The notes beneath the pieces were generated by a model. It did not search any database. It worked only from the letters and a program-made list of their open reading frames with translations, and was not told the origin of the DNA. Both the position numbers and the translations under genes were made by a program. Shown here piece after piece: positions 59,304-64,000 of a stretch of DNA of 64,000 nucleotides. Every line of letters starts with the position of its first letter. Position 1 is the first letter of the stretch. The stretch is from Anadara kagoshimensis (taxonomy: Eukaryota > Mollusca > Bivalvia > Arcoida > Arcidae). The stretch is from contig CM037861.1 of the NCBI GenBank assembly GCA_021292105.1, forward strand, positions 28,048,545 through 28,112,544, given 5' to 3'.

Positions 59304-59490
59304 AGAACGGGAGAATGGAATGGCTTAATTCGACAAATTATGGATGGCAAAGCAGATATGATATTTACATCTTTAAAAATAACACCGAAAAGAAATGAAC
59401 ATATTGCATTTTCCGTCCCATTTTTAGAGACTGGTATTGCGATAGTTGTGTCTATAAGGAAAGGCGCTATTTCTCCGACAGCATTTCTGG
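59304..59490 (+). CDS. GRIN2: GluN2 subunit, S1 ligand-contact exon 9
   Basis: This 187-nt exon starts in phase 0 after TTTCAG and ends in phase 1 (CTG G) before GTAAAC. It carries W-N-G-L-I, then D-M-I-F-T-S-L-K-I-T-P-K-R, F-S-V-P-F-L-E-T-G-I, and S-P-T-A-F-L, all in the family order. Aligned with GluN2A, Ser511 and Arg518 are kept. Arg518 is the arginine that binds the agonist alpha-carboxylate throughout the iGluR family. Thr513 is Lys here. The last base combines with AA of either following exon to make the Glu that opens the M1 segment, so this donor can serve exon 10a or 10b. Confidence 0.96.
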
Positions 59491-60175
59491 GTAAACATTG
59501 ATTCTTTTATTGGATATTCTTATGTATTTTTAAATTGCTTTTATAGCTAGGAAAGTAAAATTTCAGAATAATTAAAAGTCGCCATACTTCAAAATGTTGG
59601 TTATTTTAGTGGGTGATGATATGTAAATACAAATAAATGTTATGTACCAAGGAAGAAAATTAGGGGAGTAATTTAAACATAACCACGAGATTTTCTCCAA
59701 AATTTGTTTTGAAATAACAGCTGTTGTTATTTTTCGTAGTCTGACTTTGATGATTTTGTTCTCAATACGATTTCAAAAAATACATTAAATCGACAATTTT
59801 CTAAATTAAAGAAGAGGACACATTTAAATAGGAAATAGGTTCGCCAATGTTACCAGGGATCAACACTCCTTAACTTTTGTGTGGAGCGATTTAAAAAAAA
59901 ACGTTGAAGTCGCAAATTCTTGTAATACGATAGTTTAACAGTAAAATAGCAACTGATACAACTCCATACCTTAGGAAAAATAATTATTTCCACAAACGTT
60001 ATTAGTTTATAACGTGGTACACTGGCGAACATTATTATTATGTTTCTATTGGTTTAACCTACTCTCCTTTAAACATAAAGTTTGAATTAGAAGCCATCGT
60101 TTAATGCGTTCTTAATTTTTTTACACAAGTTACAACTACAATTTCAGTTTGTTTTACCTACTGGTTGTGTTTCAG
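59491..60175 (+). other. GRIN2: Intron 9, upstream of the first M1 exon (685 bp)
   Basis: The intron runs from GTAAAC to TGGTTGTGTTTCAG. No repeat is recognised. Confidence 0.8.
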
Positions 60176-60301
60176 AACCTTTTAGTTTACGATATTTTCT
60201 ACCGATTCTCCTCGGCACCCTCCATGCAGTTGGTTTCACAATCTTCATCCTCAATGTCGTAAGCGACAGATTTACTAAGAATCAGCAGAGTTTAACTCGA
60301 G
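60176..60301 (+). CDS. GRIN2: GluN2 subunit, alternative M1 exon 10a
   Basis: This exon is 126 nt, phase 1 at both ends, with a good acceptor (GTGTTTCAG) and donor (GAG GTAAAC). It encodes E-P-F-S, a hydrophobic helix from about residue 7 to 29 (from R-Y-F-L-P-I to I-L-N-V-V), and the linker S-D-R-F-T-K-N-Q-Q-S-L-T-R. It is open throughout and joins exon 9 and exon 11 in frame. It aligns without gaps to exon 10b at 13 of 42 residues, including the opening E-P, H-A-x-G and I-F-I. It lacks the E-W/Y-L/F-S-P-x-G motif that normally follows M1 in GluN2. I infer a duplicated alternative exon. A decayed exon is possible but less likely, given the open frame and intact splice sites. Confidence 0.8.
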
Positions 60302-61688
60302 GTAAACATAAGAACAGGTTCACTTTTGACATTTGCTGATTCTCTATGCTTTAAACAATATTTTGTGTCTTAAGTATATGTCTTTGGTAGATATCTGCAT
60401 GGGCTGAATTTTTGACTGAAATTTCTTATATATCTTTATTAGTTTCCAAAAACTCTTAAAATATCATTTATCTAGTTTTGGCTATGAGACAAAATCAGTA
60501 GGAAGAGAAAATATAAAATTTAAAATAAGCATAAGGACTTAATAATCAGTCAAATCTCGTAACACAATACATATTTACTTGCTAATTCCAAAACCAATAA
60601 ATGCCTTAAATTGTAATTGTCTTTGCATGAAATAAAATGTAACCATTGAGAATTTTTCGTATTGTACAGATAACTTAATCCTTACTATAAATGTCAAACT
60701 AGGTGCCCCTGTGACCGAAAAGTCTAAAGGCAACAGCTTATATACCACATCGCCTCTCTCACCGTCTATTTTTGTATTTTATTCGGACATATCCTAGTGC
60801 AAGAATATTTGTCGGTTTGCCTTTCTAAGACCGTTGTTTTTCTCCGGGTACTACAATTACAAAACTATGTAAAAAAAAAAATCTTGAATCTGGCATAAAA
60901 CATCATTGCTCCACTCAATTCAACTCAAATGCCATAAAAAATCACAAGTTCTTTGATATTTGTTAACTCCTTAACAATTTATTCCAATGAAATGATCAAA
61001 GCTTCTTTCATAAATTGAAGTTATCAGTTTCTCCATTGATCAAGATACGCTGTAATTCTTCTGTATGAATTTGCTTAATTAAGGCATAGGAAGTCCTTGA
61101 AATTAACACAAATATCTTAAATGACGACTCTAAGACTATCGGTTAATTAAACACGATTTAAAATATTAAAATTGAAGTTTATGTCGTTACTAATTATCAA
61201 AGACGTTTTCTCTGTTTTAGAATACGACTCATTAGTATTCAGTTTAGTATTCGTTTCATTTAACAATTTGTACTAAATAACATTTTAAGCATTTTAAGCA
61301 TGCTCATGTTCCATGCATTCGAAGTCAAACGTTAAATTGAAATAAAAGATATCTTAAAAATTCACTATTTCGAAAATTTCTAATTTTTTTTTAAACTCTT
61401 ATTTACGTTTGCTTTAAATTATATCCGTACATATTTTTGCATTTCAATATTTTTATAAACAGTTACCAGGCACAAATAACTTAGAGGCCTACATATAGAC
61501 GCCCACAGTGACTTGTCTAGCACAAGCTTATATATGTTCTATATGTGTTTGGTAATTGTTTATAATGTTTTACTCTGATGTTTCTGTCTTTACATTCTTT
61601 CTACATTCATTATTTTCTTCTTTACAGATTGTACTTGATCTTTTCATACTTGTATTGTTTTTCTTTACGCTGTTTCTCTGGTTTTCAG
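60302..61688 (+). other. GRIN2: Interval between the two alternative M1 exons (1387 bp)
   Basis: This is the intron separating exon 10a from exon 10b. It runs from GTAAAC to GGTTTTCAG and holds no repeat I recognise. At 1.4 kb it is too long for steric interference between the two exons' splice sites. A second acceptor-like TTTACAG lies about 60 nt before exon 10b, but its use would put exon 9 and M1 out of frame. Confidence 0.75.
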
Positions 61689-61814
61689 AACCGTATGACT
61701 ATCCATCTTGGTGTTTAATTTTGGTGTTTAGTGTTCATGCTACTGGAGCGTCAATATTTATTTACGAATGGCTAAGTCCACGAGGACTTGACCGGGGGAG
61801 GACATCATTGAGAG
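61689..61814 (+). CDS. GRIN2: GluN2 subunit, canonical-type M1 exon 10b
   Basis: This exon is 126 nt, phase 1 at both ends, after TGGTTTTCAG and before GAG GTAACT. It encodes E-P-Y-D-Y-P-S-W, a hydrophobic M1 helix (C-L-I-L-V-F-S-V-H-A-T-G-A-S-I-F-I), and the family-typical linker Y-E-W-L-S-P-R-G followed by a basic stretch ending T-S-L-R. Vertebrate GluN2 has F-E-Y-F-S-P-V-G here, and insect Nmdar2 is, from memory, very similar to this exon. I take 10b as the ancestral M1 exon. Its length and phase equal those of 10a exactly, so either can replace the other. The same frame runs open for 130 nt upstream of the acceptor, but that is intron. Confidence 0.93.
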
Positions 61815-63259
61815 GTAACTGCGAGGTAAATTATGGTTCATGTGGTAATTAGAACAGCAGGGAAATAGCTTGTGACATGCGCATGCGTCGTCTTCTTTCC
61901 TTTGTAGATTATATTTTGTATTATGTGCATTGACTGTAGTTGGGTTATTAGCTACATGTATGTGTTGTATCTTTATGTCTTCGACGCCATTCCCCCCCAA
62001 TTTTTTTTATTTATGAAACTTACCTCCCCTCCTCCTTAATTTTACAACACCTAAGGCACCTAAGTTACTTTTGAATATTTTCTTTATGTTATTGACTTGA
62101 TATCCATACATAAATTCCAAGTTAGTTTATTTTTCGAGGCATAATAAGTGAATTTGTAATGAAAAAGTAACGTAATAAGGCTAACCATAATTGTTTCAAA
62201 ATATCAAGTTTAATACTGTTATTGCATTGAAACAACATTGAACATACAGCATGCTAATTAATGATTTGGTAACAGAAAGTTTTAGGAAATCAAGATTAAT
62301 TCATCGTAATTATTGTCACATTACGATTGATATTCACACTAGAAAAAGCTTGAATGATTTGTTTACAGAAAGTGTTAGGAATTTAAGGAATTCATAGTTA
62401 TCCTTTTCAAGTTATGATTAATATTTATACTTTAAAACACTTGCATTGATTTTATTAATATTCACTAAAGGCGTTTTCCATATTGCAACATGGACGGTTT
62501 CCATTTAAGCTTGTACAGAAATACAATTTTGAAAAATAAATACCAATTGACATATATAAGATACTTTACGATTATCATAATAGCACCTTCAACCAAACAA
62601 TGGAATCAGTAAGAAAAAAGAAAAAGCTACAATGTATATACATAGATATAAAGTCAAGAATAATTTACCTATGGCTGGAATAATGTTTGGTGTCTTGTGC
62701 TCATGATCGCTCTTTGTAACTCTATGTTGATGCACGGGTATTTTTTATTTATTTTATTTTAGTATTATTATTTTCTTTTATTTGTGAAACTAAACATTTT
62801 GATTTAAATGTAATTCATGAAATATATGTGTTTTGATTAATGGATTTAAGGAATTTATATCAGATCTGAATGAAATAACGATATTATACATTCTATAAAT
62901 CAAAAAAAAAAAAACATGTACGTACTCATTACTAAATTAAATGTACTTATTTTGTTGGCTTCGTGTTTCACCAATGATATGGCAGTCATTACAATCTGAA
63001 AGGTCAATATAGGAACACTGAACATGCACAACTTCTATTTTATATATAAAGTTATATACTTATTTATAACTTTCTTGTATTCTTTATTAAATTGATATTA
63101 TTTTAGACTCAATATTATTATTAAAAATGGTATGTTTGTTTTTTATGCATTTATAAAAAGTGTTTTTTTTTAAATCAATTTGTAAATTATTCTACCCTTT
63201 GTTCACAATCTTCTTATTAAAATTATTTAATCAATTGTTTATTCCTTTTTCTCATGCAG
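61815..63259 (+). other. GRIN2: Intron between M1 and M2 exons (1445 bp)
   Basis: The intron runs from GTAACT to TCATGCAG. Bases about 62255-62480 contain two degenerate copies of a roughly 115-bp segment with AACAGAAAGT and GTTAGGAA-like words. No third M1 exon or alternative M2 exon is visible. Confidence 0.75.
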
Positions 63260-63483
63260 ATGGTCACAGATTTTCTTTGTTCCGTTCACTTTGGCTTATT
63301 TGGGCAATGTTGTTCGGAGCATCAGTTTCAACCGATACCCCTCGGGGTGTTTCTAGCAGGTTCCTAGCAAACATATGGGCTTTGTTTGCGTTGGTGTTTC
63401 TTGCGAGTTATACAGCTAACCTGGCAGCCTTTATGATTACAAAAGATGTACACTTCCATTTATCTGGGATTAAAGACATCAAA
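63260..63483 (+). CDS. GRIN2: GluN2 subunit, M2 pore loop and M3 exon 11
   Basis: This 224-nt exon completes an Asp codon and ends in phase 0 (ATC AAA) before GTACGT. It encodes [17 protein letters not shown], the re-entrant M2 pore loop, then P-R-G-V-S-S-R-F, and the M3 helix [21 protein letters not shown]. The SYTANLAAF gating motif is perfect. The exon ends with L-S-G-I-K-D-I-K at the start of S2. At the pore tip the residues aligned with the two vertebrate GluN2 asparagines are Gly-Ala. This is normal wild-type-looking coding sequence without stops. Beyond it the gene leaves the window. Confidence 0.97.
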
Positions 63484-64000
63484 GTACGTATTTAACAACA
63501 ACTAAAGGCGGTAATTTGATTTAAAAGATTCTCAGACCATTTTTACAGTAAATTGACTCCATTATGATGCACTGTATTTCTTTTTGCAGCTGTTTTGCTT
63601 TGGTTTAATTTTATTATACAGTATTGTTCCGAACATTTGTTTAAGATTTTTATGGTAATAAACTGGTCTTTCGTCGCCAACATTCGATCTCAATGCACCG
63701 GTAAAGATAATATGTTCGGCGTTTATATTTTTCTATGATTCAATTACATCCACCTTCTCATAAGAGCGTTTAATTGGAAAAGCTAATGACGTCTAGTTGA
63801 TAGCAATGGAGTGCATTTATGTGTACCTACGATTTAATATTCACCGACTAGATGTAGATCTAAAATCAAACTGCCCATGATAAGAAAAATATATTGAATA
63901 TATGGTCTATATACAATAAACGTTAATTACAAAACGGTCAAACAAAACAATAAAGAGAAAAGACAAAAACAAATTGAGTCTAGTGATTATAATTTCTCGA
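63484..64000 (+). other. GRIN2: Start of the next intron, runs off the window
   Basis: After the GTACGT donor no further exon, such as the rest of S2, can be recognised before the window ends. Confidence 0.7.

Noticed and set aside
61556-61688. Upstream extension of exon 10b as extra coding sequence or an extra transmembrane helix
   Set aside because: The frame is open by chance over the pyrimidine-rich intron end. The TTTACAG acceptor about 60 nt upstream would join exon 9 out of frame, while TTTTCAG at 61688 gives the family E-P start.
61815-61825. Alternative donor GCGAG GTAAAT after exon 10b
   Set aside because: It would add 11 nt and shift the frame into exon 11.

Overview
The window is AT-rich eukaryotic genomic DNA from a protostome, most likely a lophotrochozoan and probably a mollusc such as a bivalve. 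I infer this from long introns packed with short repeats, tRNA-headed SINEs, mariner and MITE debris, and the protostome-like sequence of the one gene found. It holds the middle part of one large plus-strand gene. All visible splice sites are GT-AG.

The gene is an NMDA-type ionotropic glutamate receptor subunit of the GluN2 (GRIN2 / Nmdar2) class. Twelve coding exons are visible: <1-329, 29045-29247, 41896-42027, 42436-42572, 49548-49743, 54262-54400, 55279-55517, 57921-58068, 59304-59490, two alternative exons 60176-60301 and 61689-61814, and 63260-63483. Using either alternative exon, the phases join without a break to give 686 codons. These cover most of the amino-terminal domain, the S1 half of the ligand-binding domain, M1, the M2 pore loop, M3 with its SYTANLAAF gating motif, and the first residues of S2. 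The 5' end of the gene and the rest of S2, M4 and the C-tail lie outside the window.

The main discovery candidate is at 60.2-61.8 kb. Two consecutive exons each have 126 nt, the same phase and intact splice sites. Each encodes its own complete M1 helix and M1-M2 linker, starting E-P-[FY] at the same point. They align without gaps at 13 of 42 residues, so they look like duplicated, mutually exclusive M1 exons. The distal exon (10b) keeps the family E-W-L-S-P-x-G linker; the proximal one (10a) has replaced it. Other notable points in the receptor are G-A in place of the two pore asparagines of vertebrate GluN2, and two changed positions in the glutamate pocket (Thr to Lys, and the His485 position of GluN2A to Trp).

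Region by region: 1-329 is an ATD exon. 330-29044 is a 28.7-kb intron with a foldback repeat, MITEs, two SINE families with target-site duplications, a 23-copy 69-bp minisatellite with higher-order structure (10.85-12.46 kb), a foldback element made of about 50-bp units (14.49-15.23 kb), a 3.5-kb long-inverted-repeat transposon (15.29-18.79 kb), several decayed tandem arrays and a block duplication at 24.9-28.5 kb. 29248-41895 holds a degenerate 150-165-bp array, a dead but nearly complete mariner (35.6-36.9 kb) and a recent 205-bp duplication near 40 kb. 42028-64000 holds the remaining exons, with introns shortening towards the channel core and containing a pogo-like MITE (42.9-43.7 kb) and more dispersed repeats. 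I recognise no second protein-coding host gene, no tRNA or rRNA gene and no CRISPR array.
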